DNA of 23,864 nucleotides, taken from CAZYWA01 sp964650975 [NCBI: uncultured bacterium]. GTDB lineage: Bacteria > JADJOY01. This document shows positions 1-6,634 of this stretch, piece after piece. A model generated the notes under the pieces. That model ran no database searches. It worked only from the letters and a program-made list of their open reading frames with translations, and was not told the DNA's origin. Every line of letters starts with the position of its first letter. Within the stretch, counting starts at the first letter, position 1. The stretch spans positions 1 to 23,864 of the forward strand of contig CAZYWA010000049.1 in NCBI GenBank assembly GCA_964650975.1. Direction: 5' to 3'. The translations under genes and the position numbers were made by a program.

Positions 1-6
1 TCTGCA
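1..6 (-). CDS. Probable start of the gene downstream of tonB (partial, 2 codons visible)
   Basis: An ATG on the minus strand at 6-4 is preceded, after a 5-nt spacer, by a strong purine-rich ribosome binding site GAGAGGG (12-18). It lies 51 nt after the tonB stop codon. Only ATG CAG can be read before the window ends, so the product cannot be identified. In many Gram-negative genomes tonB is followed by exbB and exbD, which would fit, but that is inference from gene order only. Confidence 0.3.
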
Positions 7-57
7 TCGGACCCTCTCTTCTCGTGCTCGCGACCGCGGGCTTGCGACCCGCGCCGG

Positions 58-816
58 CTAGATGTCGAGCTTGAACTTGATCTTGATGTTTCGGTACACC
101 GCGATCGGGACGCCGTTCATGGTGGCCGGCTCGTAGCGCCACTTCTTCACGGCGGTGATCGCCTCGGTCACGAACGGCTCGTCACCGTCGAGCGTCTGGA
201 TGTCCGTGACGTTGCCGTTGGCGTCGACGATGATTCGCAACGTGACGTAGCCGATCCGCCCTTCCTTGCGCATCTCGCGCGGGTACTCGGGCGGTCTGTT
301 CGAAGCCTTGGCCTTGGGTGGTACCGCGCCATCGGGCAGCTCGATGACGCCCTTCATGCCGCCAGCCTTGCCGCCGTCCATGCCGCCTTCGAGGCCGGCC
401 GGATCGCCTTCGCCCTGCTTGCCGTAGATCGCGACGCCCTTGTCCTTGTCCGGATCTTCCTCGGGCGGCTTTTCCTGCGGCATCTCGACGGGGGCCACCA
501 GCTCCTTGGGCGGCGGCGGCTTCTCGAGGATGCGGACCTTCATGTCCTTGGGAATGATCGGGGCCGCAGCGGGAGGTGGCTTGGGTTTGTCTTCCTTCGG
601 CGGAGGCGGTGGCGGGGGAGGCTCCTCCTTCTTGACCACCGTCTCGACGAACTTGATTTCGTGCGTCTTTTCGACGACTTGCTGGGCACCGACGCCGAGC
701 ATCGCGGCGCCGATCACCGCACCCCACAGGGCCGACGAGGGCAGCATCGCCGCGAGCCACGAGCGTGGCATCGGCTCAGTGCCGCCGTAGTGGCCGAAGG
801 TGGAAGACCCAGACAT
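58..816 (-). CDS. tonB: TonB-family energy transducer
   Basis: This 252-aa protein is the periplasm-spanning link that passes proton-motive-force energy from an inner-membrane ExbB/ExbD motor to outer-membrane receptors. Visible parts: a short cytoplasmic N-terminus; one membrane anchor at about 24-42; a proline-rich rigid stretch with eight consecutive prolines at 66-73 followed by more Pro-Lys/Pro-Glu; a glycine-rich linker at about 130-157; and a C-terminal TonB domain at about 172-252. That domain has the typical PPEYPREMRKEG opening, a V-x-L-R-I-x-V-D-x-x-G-x-V strand and the W-R-Y-x-P-A-x-x-x-G-x-P-x motif. Start at ATG 816; a second Met at residue 16 is possible, since the upstream ribosome site is weak. 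The receptor at 2927-5767 is a natural partner, but each gene has its own transcription unit and no exbB/exbD is visible. Confidence 0.93.
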   Translation of the reverse strand: MSGSSTFGHYGGTEPMPRSWLAAMLPSSALWGAVIGAAMLGVGAQQVVEKTHEIKFVETVVKKEEPPPPPPPPKEDKPKPPPAAAPIIPKDMKVRILEKPPPPKELVAPVEMPQEKPPEEDPDKDKGVAIYGKQGEGDPAGLEGGMDGGKAGGMKGVIELPDGAVPPKAKASNRPPEYPREMRKEGRIGYVTLRIIVDANGNVTDIQTLDGDEPFVTEAITAVKKWRYEPATMNGVPIAVYRNIKIKFKLDI

Positions 817-859
817 TCGCAGGTTCTCGCAGATTCTCCGAGCGTCCGTTCATCGTATC

Positions 860-878
860 GCACCACGCCTCGTGGTGC
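860..878. promoter_or_regulatory. Perfect 8-bp hairpin/dyad in the tonB - secreted-protein divergent spacer
   Basis: GCACCACG and CGTGGTGC pair perfectly around a 3-nt CCT loop. The dyad lies 44 nt upstream of the tonB start and about 155 nt upstream of the divergent gene. No T-tract follows on either strand, so it is not a terminator. A DNA operator is the likelier reading. No specific regulator can be named. Confidence 0.45.
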
Positions 879-900
879 TAGAACGAAGCTAGAACCAAGC
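877..900. repeat. Two tandem 11-bp direct repeats (possible operator)
   Basis: The unit GCTAGAACGAA is followed directly by GCTAGAACCAA (one mismatch) and then GC, the start of a third copy. A period of 11 bp puts both copies on one face of the helix, as in sites for regulators that bind as head-to-tail dimers. The array abuts the 860-878 dyad within the 216-bp divergent spacer (817-1032), which holds no gene. Function is inferred only from position and spacing. Confidence 0.45.
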
Positions 901-1032
901 ACGTGTCCACAGCGCACCGCGCGCGTATCTTTGGCGCGCGCTTCGCACGTTACGATGATGGCTGGCCGGCGCCGGGGCAGCCTCGGCTTGCGAGGTTGGT
1001 CGGGCGCGGTTGCTCGAGAGGAGGTACGCGGC

Positions 1033-1752
1033 ATGAACCGAACCGGATGGTGTTGGTTGCTGACGGTCGGGTTGGGTTTGGCGGCACCGGTCGTGGCGTC
1101 GGCGGCCCAGGTCGATGTCGTACTGGGGCCGAGCCTGGCGGGAACCGTGAGCCGGATCGACCAGGTGGAGCGGCGGAACGAGCAGGAATTCCGCGAGCAT
1201 CGAGCCTACGAGGGCCTCGACAAGCGCAGCGAGCGGGCGGTCTCGGCCGACTCGGTTCTGAGCCAGGTCGAGTGGGCCAACGAGGCGCTGATCCCCGATG
1301 CCGGTCAGTATGGGCTCGAGAGCCTGATCCGGGCGCTCGTGACCGAGAGCCTGGCGCGGGCTGGAATGCAGAGCTACGACAAGACCTTGCGTGTCACGCT
1401 GAACGAGCTCGGTGTCACGAACCATTCCGTGGCGCCGCTACGCAGCGCCAGCAACTTTGCCACCGGCCGGGTCGAGGAAATCGATCCGGCCACCGGCAAG
1501 TCGCTGCGCGCGGTCGACGTGGTCTCGAACCTCGTGGTGAACTCCACCGCGGACCGTAGCTACGCCGGCAGGGACTTCGCGTTCGACGACACCGATCCGA
1601 GCCGCCGGGTCGGTCCCTCGGTCGCCTATTTCGTGACCAGCGGGCTCAGACAGCTGTTCCCCGATCAGACGTTTCCCAAGGTGGTCACGGTGCTGTTCGG
1701 GGACCGGGATCCGGACGATTTCCCGCGCCCACGCCTGGTGCGGGTCCGGTAG
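1033..1752 (+). CDS. Secreted protein of unknown function
   Basis: This is a 239-aa protein that I do not recognise. The start at ATG 1033 is supported by a perfect AGGAGGT ribosome site (1019-1025) seven nt upstream and by the signal peptide that begins exactly there: a positive N-terminus, a hydrophobic core at about 7-22 and a V-A-S-A-A cleavage region near residues 21-25. The frame stays open upstream to 661 and contains other starts, but that part overlaps tonB antisense and has no secretion signal. The mature part is soluble-looking, charged and rich in Asp/Arg, with no cysteine after the signal region and no clear motif. It is probably periplasmic or exported. It is divergent from tonB and convergent with the transglutaminase/TPR lipoprotein gene, whose last 68 bp overlap its 3' end on the opposite strand. 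Confidence 0.8.
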   Translation: MNRTGWCWLLTVGLGLAAPVVASAAQVDVVLGPSLAGTVSRIDQVERRNEQEFREHRAYEGLDKRSERAVSADSVLSQVEWANEALIPDAGQYGLESLIRALVTESLARAGMQSYDKTLRVTLNELGVTNHSVAPLRSASNFATGRVEEIDPATGKSLRAVDVVSNLVVNSTADRSYAGRDFAFDDTDPSRRVGPSVAYFVTSGLRQLFPDQTFPKVVTVLFGDRDPDDFPRPRLVRVR

Positions 1753-2818
1753 CCGTCCCCGGTGCGGACGGGCTCGCGATCTGCGCCTGAGCGCGGTCGA
1801 GCATCGTCCTCGCGCGCGGAAAATCCGGCTCCAGCGCCACGGCGCGAGCGAAGGCGGTCGCGGCTTCCGCCGGGCGGTCGAGCCTGAGCAGCGCGACTCC
1901 TCGGTGGTAATGGGCCCGAGCGTTCTTGGGCTCGGCGCGCACGGCGTCGTCGAAGCGCGCGAGCGCGGTCTCGACCCGCCCGTCGCGTAGCGCCAGCACG
2001 CCGAGGTTGGTGCGCGGCGCGGCGAAGCTCGGCTCGATCGAGATCGCGCGGGCGTAGTCCCGCTCGGCCTCCTCCCGATTGCCGAGGCGGGCATTCGCGA
2101 TCCCGAGATTGTTCCAGCCGCGCGAGAAGTCCGGCATGACCTCGGTCGCCACCGTGAAATCCCGCCCCGCGGAGGTCCAATCCAGCGCTTGGCCGCGGCG
2201 CATCGCGTCGTCGAGACGCTCGAAGCCGCGGTTGTTGTAGAAGTGCGCCACCGCCTCGACGTCGTCGATGCGCCGGTAATAGTTGCCGCGCGGCAGGTCC
2301 CAGCCGAAATCCATCGCGAGGGTTCCCCGTTCGGTGTCCACCGCGGCGGTGATGTGCCCCATGTTGACGATGACTTCGTCGTCGGTCTCGACCTCGCCGA
2401 TGCGCCGCGATGCGTCCATGTAGTACGCGTCGAGCCCGACACCGCGAGCGAGCCCCACGAAGACCGACGCGAGGGTCAGGCAGTTGCCCTCGTGGTGGTC
2501 GAGCGCGTCTCGCGCGGAGGCGGTGACCACCGGCACGTAACGCAATCCAAAGCCCGATTCCGCGAACAAGGCGTCGAAGAGGGCACTGGTGCGGTCCGAG
2601 GTCGTGGCGTGACCGCCGACCGCCTCTTGCGCCCGCGCGACGTCGCCCTCCGACACCTCGAACGGAATCACCAGGGTGTCCGCGGTCCCCGGAAGCACCC
2701 GTGCGGCGAGCGCCGCGCGCAGCTCCGCGGGAGTCTGCGGACGGAGCAACGCGCCGCAGCCGGCGGCCAGGATGCCGAGGGCGCCAGCGACGCAGATGCG
2801 AAGCAGCCGGCGAGTCAC
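1685..2818 (-). CDS. Lipoprotein with transglutaminase-like and TPR domains
   Basis: This 377-aa protein starts at GTG 2818. The N-terminus is a lipoprotein signal (two Arg, hydrophobic core, lipobox L-A-A-G-C with Cys21). Residues about 75-175 look like a transglutaminase/cysteine-protease fold: Cys113 in E-G-N-C-L-T-L-A, His155 in N-M-G-H-I, and Asp170 in M-D-F-G-W-D, in the right order and spacing for a Cys-His-Asp triad. Residues about 196-335 contain four tetratricopeptide-type helical repeats (W-N-N-L-G, R-T-N-L-G, H-Y-H-R-G with A-x-x-x-P ends). The C-terminus is a Pro/Gly/Ala-rich tail encoded antisense to the neighbouring gene. It is probably anchored in a membrane facing the periplasm, where the TPRs could hold a partner. 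The substrate is unknown. Family assignment is inferred from motifs. Confidence 0.85.
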   Translation of the reverse strand: MTRRLLRICVAGALGILAAGCGALLRPQTPAELRAALAARVLPGTADTLVIPFEVSEGDVARAQEAVGGHATTSDRTSALFDALFAESGFGLRYVPVVTASARDALDHHEGNCLTLASVFVGLARGVGLDAYYMDASRRIGEVETDDEVIVNMGHITAAVDTERGTLAMDFGWDLPRGNYYRRIDDVEAVAHFYNNRGFERLDDAMRRGQALDWTSAGRDFTVATEVMPDFSRGWNNLGIANARLGNREEAERDYARAISIEPSFAAPRTNLGVLALRDGRVETALARFDDAVRAEPKNARAHYHRGVALLRLDRPAEAATAFARAVALEPDFPRARTMLDRAQAQIASPSAPGTATGPAPGVGAGNRPDPGPRTAP

Positions 2819-2848
2819 GACCGACAGGGTACGAGAGCCAGCGGGGCC

Positions 2849-2892
2849 AAAAAAGCGAGCGGGGCGGGTGCTCTCGGCACCCGCCCCGCTCG
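2849..2892 (-). terminator. Rho-independent terminator of the TonB-dependent receptor gene
   Basis: A perfect 16-bp stem (arms 2856-2871 and 2877-2892, mostly G-C) with a 5-nt loop is followed on the minus strand, after one C, by six consecutive T (2849-2854). It lies 34 nt beyond the receptor stop codon and 31 nt before the GTG of the lipoprotein gene, so it separates the two minus-strand genes. There is no T-run on the plus-strand side, so it works in one direction only. Confidence 0.93.
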
Positions 2893-2926
2893 ATGGGTCT
2901 CGGTCGCGAACGTCAGCTCACTCGGA

Positions 2927-5767
2927 TCAGATCTTCACGCTGATGCGGCCGAACAGGAACCGGCCGAGGAAGTCGTAGCCTTCCGTTCCCGCGTTCTGCC
3001 CACCTTCCAGGAAGAACGGGGGATCCTTGTCGAGCAGGTTGTCGATACCGCCGGAGAGCGTGTACTTGTCCCACGTGTAGGCGGCGGAAATGTCCCAGTA
3101 TGACACCGCCTTGACGCGCCGGTACGGATCGGTCGTGGGATCGACTTCCATCGATCGCACCGAGCCGATGTAACGAACCACGTTGGTGAACGAGAACCCG
3201 CCGTGGGTCCAGGTCGAGCTCTGGTAGAAGCGCCACGCGGGCTCGGGACCGAAGAGTCCGAAGAGCCGGCGATCCTCGATGCTCTTGACGCCCTTGCCAT
3301 CGAATTCGTCGTCGTTCAGCAGGTAGTTGGCGTCGATCTTGAAATCCAACCGGCCCGCGTTCGCGGCGCCCATCTTGTCCATGTCGAAGTTGTAGTCGGC
3401 GGTGATGTCGAGGCCATCGGTGCGGCGCTTGCCGATGTTCTCCTCGACGGCCTCGACCTGCGTGATGGCGCCCGTCGGCTCGCGGCGGATGCGCGCGCAG
3501 TCCGAGCTCGAAAGGCCCGGCGAGTTGTAGCAGTTGTCGAGGATCGTCTGCTCGTCCGGGTTGGTGATCGAGTGATTGACCTCTACCCAGTAGTAGTCGG
3601 TGGTGAACGAGAAGCCTTCGAGGACCGACGGCGTGAGCACCGTTCCGAAGCTGTAGGTCTTGCCGTCCTCGGCGCGCAGGTTCGGGTTTCCGCCGATGTC
3701 GGTCGGCACCTGATCGTTGCCGATCGCGGTCTGGCTGTAGCCGTGGGGCACGCCGGCCGCCTGGCAGTTGGCCTTGACGGTGGCGCTCACGTTCGGGTCG
3801 GTATCCCAGTTGTTGCAAGGATCCTGGGCGGTGTTGAACGAACGAACCGAGCCGCCGTAGAGGTCGTTGATGCTGGGGGCGCGGAACGAGGTGCCGTAGA
3901 TCGCGCGGAAGCGGAGGTCGCTGGCCGGCGCGTAGCTCGCGCCACCGCGGTAGACGAACTTGTCGCCGAACGTGTTGTAGCTCGTGTAGCGGCCGGCGGC
4001 GTCGAGCGTGAGCTCCTTGGCTAGCGGGGCGTTCTTGAGCAGTGGGATGCTGCCTTCGGCGAAGCCTTCCGCGAGGTCGTAACCGCCCTTGGTGATTCCC
4101 TGCGAGTCGTTGGCCGCGTCACCGGCGACCACGACCGAGTCGGGGATGTTGAATCCCTCTTCCTGACGGTATTCCGCGCCGAGGGCCAACTTCACGGGGC
4201 CCGCGGGGAGTGGAACGGTCGGGCCGGTGAAGGAGATGCCGGTGTCGCGGATCTCGTGCCGCTTTTCCTGGGTTGCGGTGAAGCCGATGTACTTCATGAC
4301 CTCGGGCGACATCGAGTCGGCGCCGAAGAAATTGCCCACGACGCAGCCTTCGTCCGCGTGCTCGGCACAAAGCGCCGGGTCCGAAGCCTGGATCATGCGG
4401 GTGAAGTTGGTCTGGTTGGTCTCACGCTGCGTGTCCATGTTCTCGCCGTAGAGCACGTAGCCGTCGTACTTCCAGCCGGCGGCGATGTCGCCGCGCAGAC
4501 CGCTGACCAACCGATAGGTATCGGTGTCGTTGTTGTAGGTACGCGGGCCGAGCTGCTCCATGCGCTTGGTGAACGAGAACTCGGTGGTCCCGGGGGCCTC
4601 GGACTCGAGCAAGTCGAGGAACGACTGCGGCAGATACGGGTTCGTGACGGGGATCAGCCATCCATTCGGATGGGTGTTGGTGGCTTGTCCGTCCGGCTCG
4701 CCGGCCAGCTGCTCTTGGCTCGTGCGGTGGGTGAACATGCCTTCGCCGTAGGCCTCGATGTGGTCGGCGAGGCTGATGTGTCCGGTGCCGCCGATCGAAT
4801 AGCGGTTCTGCTTTCCGACCAGCCACTGATCGTCGGCGTAGTTGAAGCGCTGGCCGCCCTCTCCGGTGGTCGTGGTGGTGGTGACGTCCTGGAACGGCAA
4901 CCCGGTGGTCGGATCCGGGCGGAACATCACGCCCGTGACGCCGACGTCGCGGCCCTCGGGGAAGAAGCCCGAGCCGGTGATTTTCCCGATCGTCCCGTCG
5001 TCGTTGTAGAACGCGGCCACGACCGGATAGCGGGACCAGTTGCGGTCCTTCTGCTTGACCTCGTCGGCCTGCACCCACGACGTCATGATGGTCACGTTGC
5101 CGCGGTCCGAGTTGGCGCCGTAGACGCCCGAGAGCTGCACGGTCTGGCCGTCACCCTTGTCGGTGACGCCGCCGTACGAGTCGAACTGGAACCCGTCGAA
5201 GTTGTCCTTGAGGATGATGTTGATGACGCCGGCGACGGCGTCCGAGCCGTACACCGCCGAGCCCGAGTCGAGGGACACCTCGACACGGTCGATCATCGAC
5301 ACCGGGATGTTGTTCAAGTCGACCGCTTCAGCCACGTCGCTGTTGCTGGTCGGGAACCGCTTGCCGTTCACCAGAACCAGGGTCTCCTGGACGCCCAGGT
5401 TGCGAAGGTCGACGAATGCGAGACCGTCACCGCCGTTGTTGTCGTTGCGGCTCAAGCCCTGCAGCGTGACCGAGGGGAGCTGGGTGAGAAGCTCGTGGAT
5501 GGACGAGACACCCGACGACTCGATCTGACTCGAGTTCACCACAGCGATCGGTGCGTATTCCTCGAGGTTGTCCCGTCCGATACGCGTACCGGTGACGGTC
5601 ACCTCCTCGGATTCTTCGGCCGCGGCTGCGGCGGACGAAGGCTTTGCCGGGGCAGTCCCCGAGGTTTGCGCGAATGCCGCGCGCGGCACCGCCGTGAAAA
5701 GGACCGCAAAGCCCGCAACCAGCGCAAGGCTCGCGACCCACCAGCTCAACCTACCCCGCCTTCTCAT
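2927..5767 (-). CDS. TonB-dependent outer-membrane receptor
   Basis: This 946-aa protein should form a gated outer-membrane beta-barrel that imports a scarce ligand using TonB energy. It has a long signal peptide (Arg-rich start, hydrophobic about 9-28, A-F-A-Q cleavage near 33), then an Ala-rich linker. A TonB-box-like E-E-V-T-V-T-G lies at 54-60. The plug domain at about 66-190 shows the classic pattern: H-E-L-L-x-x-L-P, D-L-R-N-L-G, L-V-L-V-N-G-K-R, I-D-R-V-E-V and S-A-V-Y-G-S-D-A-V-A-G-V-I-N-I-I-L-K. A barrel of about 750 residues follows, with receptor-type strands, an F-R-A-P-S-I-N-D-L motif and a C-terminal strand ending F-G-R-I-S-V-K-I. A ribosome site GAGGGGG (5772-5778) precedes ATG 5767. 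The ligand cannot be deduced; no siderophore or cobalamin gene lies nearby. A strong terminator follows the gene. Confidence 0.96.
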   Translation of the reverse strand: MRRRGRLSWWVASLALVAGFAVLFTAVPRAAFAQTSGTAPAKPSSAAAAAEESEEVTVTGTRIGRDNLEEYAPIAVVNSSQIESSGVSSIHELLTQLPSVTLQGLSRNDNNGGDGLAFVDLRNLGVQETLVLVNGKRFPTSNSDVAEAVDLNNIPVSMIDRVEVSLDSGSAVYGSDAVAGVINIILKDNFDGFQFDSYGGVTDKGDGQTVQLSGVYGANSDRGNVTIMTSWVQADEVKQKDRNWSRYPVVAAFYNDDGTIGKITGSGFFPEGRDVGVTGVMFRPDPTTGLPFQDVTTTTTTGEGGQRFNYADDQWLVGKQNRYSIGGTGHISLADHIEAYGEGMFTHRTSQEQLAGEPDGQATNTHPNGWLIPVTNPYLPQSFLDLLESEAPGTTEFSFTKRMEQLGPRTYNNDTDTYRLVSGLRGDIAAGWKYDGYVLYGENMDTQRETNQTNFTRMIQASDPALCAEHADEGCVVGNFFGADSMSPEVMKYIGFTATQEKRHEIRDTGISFTGPTVPLPAGPVKLALGAEYRQEEGFNIPDSVVVAGDAANDSQGITKGGYDLAEGFAEGSIPLLKNAPLAKELTLDAAGRYTSYNTFGDKFVYRGGASYAPASDLRFRAIYGTSFRAPSINDLYGGSVRSFNTAQDPCNNWDTDPNVSATVKANCQAAGVPHGYSQTAIGNDQVPTDIGGNPNLRAEDGKTYSFGTVLTPSVLEGFSFTTDYYWVEVNHSITNPDEQTILDNCYNSPGLSSSDCARIRREPTGAITQVEAVEENIGKRRTDGLDITADYNFDMDKMGAANAGRLDFKIDANYLLNDDEFDGKGVKSIEDRRLFGLFGPEPAWRFYQSSTWTHGGFSFTNVVRYIGSVRSMEVDPTTDPYRRVKAVSYWDISAAYTWDKYTLSGGIDNLLDKDPPFFLEGGQNAGTEGYDFLGRFLFGRISVKI

Positions 5768-5934
5768 GAGACCCCCTCAGTTGGATGGAATGGCGACCGG
5801 CTACCCGGCGCCGATCTTCCTAAAAAGCGGCCATAAAAACAAGCGGTTCGTCACGGGGCCGTCATGTTCTTGCGATCACGAGGCGCCGAACGTGGTAGGC
5901 CTTCCGGGCGCGGCCCCCCGTCCGCTGCCCCTCG
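5768..5934. promoter_or_regulatory. Divergent promoter region between the receptor gene and the Nudix gene
   Basis: This 167-bp spacer separates two diverging genes and must hold promoters for both. It contains the only A/T-rich patch nearby (5821-5842, runs of A on the plus strand), which would suit the receptor promoter. I cannot mark convincing -35/-10 pairs. No Fur-box-like or other known operator was recognised. Confidence 0.4.
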
Positions 5935-6612
5935 ATGGCCTCGCTCGACGACGTCTCGGCTCGCCTCGCGGCACGCCGTCCGCGGCGGATCCGGTTGGGC
6001 CGCGTGGTGGCGCAATCGGCGGTCGCGGTCGTGCTACGCGATCGGGGCAGGCGTGGCCTCGAAGCCCTGCTGGTGCGCCGCGCTCAGCGGCAGGGCGACC
6101 CCTGGTCGGGACACATGGCCTTCCCCGGGGGCCGCCGGCAGACCGAGGACCGCGATCTGCGAGCGACCGCCTGCCGCGAGCTCCTCGAGGAGACCGGGCT
6201 CGACATCGGCTCGGCCGGCGCGACGCTTCCGACCGGGCTCGGCGACCTGATGACACGCGCCCACGAAAAGCCGGTCCCGATGCTGGTCCGGCCGTTCCCG
6301 TTCCGCCTCGTCGCTTCGCCGCCGATCCTGAGCCTCAGCGCCGAGCTGACCGAGGCTCTTTGGGCGCCGCTCGATTTCTTCGCGGACCCCGCCAATCTGG
6401 TGCCGATGAGCTGGCGTTTCGCGGGAACCGATTGGACTCTACCGTCCTATGAGCTCGAGGGCCGCCGGGTGTGGGGCCTGACGCTGATGATCCTGAGCGA
6501 GCTGCTGCTGGTGAGCCACGGGATCCAGCCTCCGCCTTTTCCCGGGCTCGAGCCGCTCGAGCGGCTGTGGCGGCGCCGCCCCGGGAGGGCCGCCGGCATC
6601 GCGAAGGACTGA
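5935..6612 (+). CDS. Nudix hydrolase, CoA-pyrophosphatase (NudL)-like
   Basis: This 225-aa protein should cleave a nucleoside diphosphate linked to another moiety, most likely CoA or a CoA derivative, in the cytoplasm. The Nudix box lies at about 64-89: F-P-G-G, then R-E-L-L-E-E-T-G-L with Arg81, Glu82, Glu85 and Glu86, the Mg2+-binding residues. It aligns without gaps to the spacing of E. coli NudL. The preceding L-L-V-R-R-x(6)-D-P-W-S-G-H-M-A-F-P-G-G segment corresponds to the extra motif that marks the CoA-type subgroup. Length is normal for the family. There is no clear ribosome site before ATG 5935; the start is chosen because it gives the full domain. The SGNH hydrolase gene begins 22 nt downstream, so the two are probably co-transcribed. 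Other Nudix substrates cannot be excluded. Confidence 0.88.
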   Translation: MASLDDVSARLAARRPRRIRLGRVVAQSAVAVVLRDRGRRGLEALLVRRAQRQGDPWSGHMAFPGGRRQTEDRDLRATACRELLEETGLDIGSAGATLPTGLGDLMTRAHEKPVPMLVRPFPFRLVASPPILSLSAELTEALWAPLDFFADPANLVPMSWRFAGTDWTLPSYELEGRRVWGLTLMILSELLLVSHGIQPPPFPGLEPLERLWRRRPGRAAGIAKD

Positions 6613-6634
6613 CCGCCCGCGGTTTCCGTGCGCC

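Noticed and set aside
34-55. Short GC-rich hairpin just after the tonB stop as a terminator
   Set aside because: The stem is about 6 bp with no T-run, and a probable co-oriented gene start follows at position 6.
852-956. TACGAT at 951-956 (plus) and its complement at 852-857 as -10 boxes for the divergent genes
   Set aside because: Each is only a 4-of-6 match and neither has an acceptable -35 at 16-18 bp, so I do not annotate them as promoters.
4256-5836. 526-codon plus-strand open frame opposite the TonB-dependent receptor
   Set aside because: It is a Val/Glu/Arg-rich mirror of the receptor codons with no recognisable domain.
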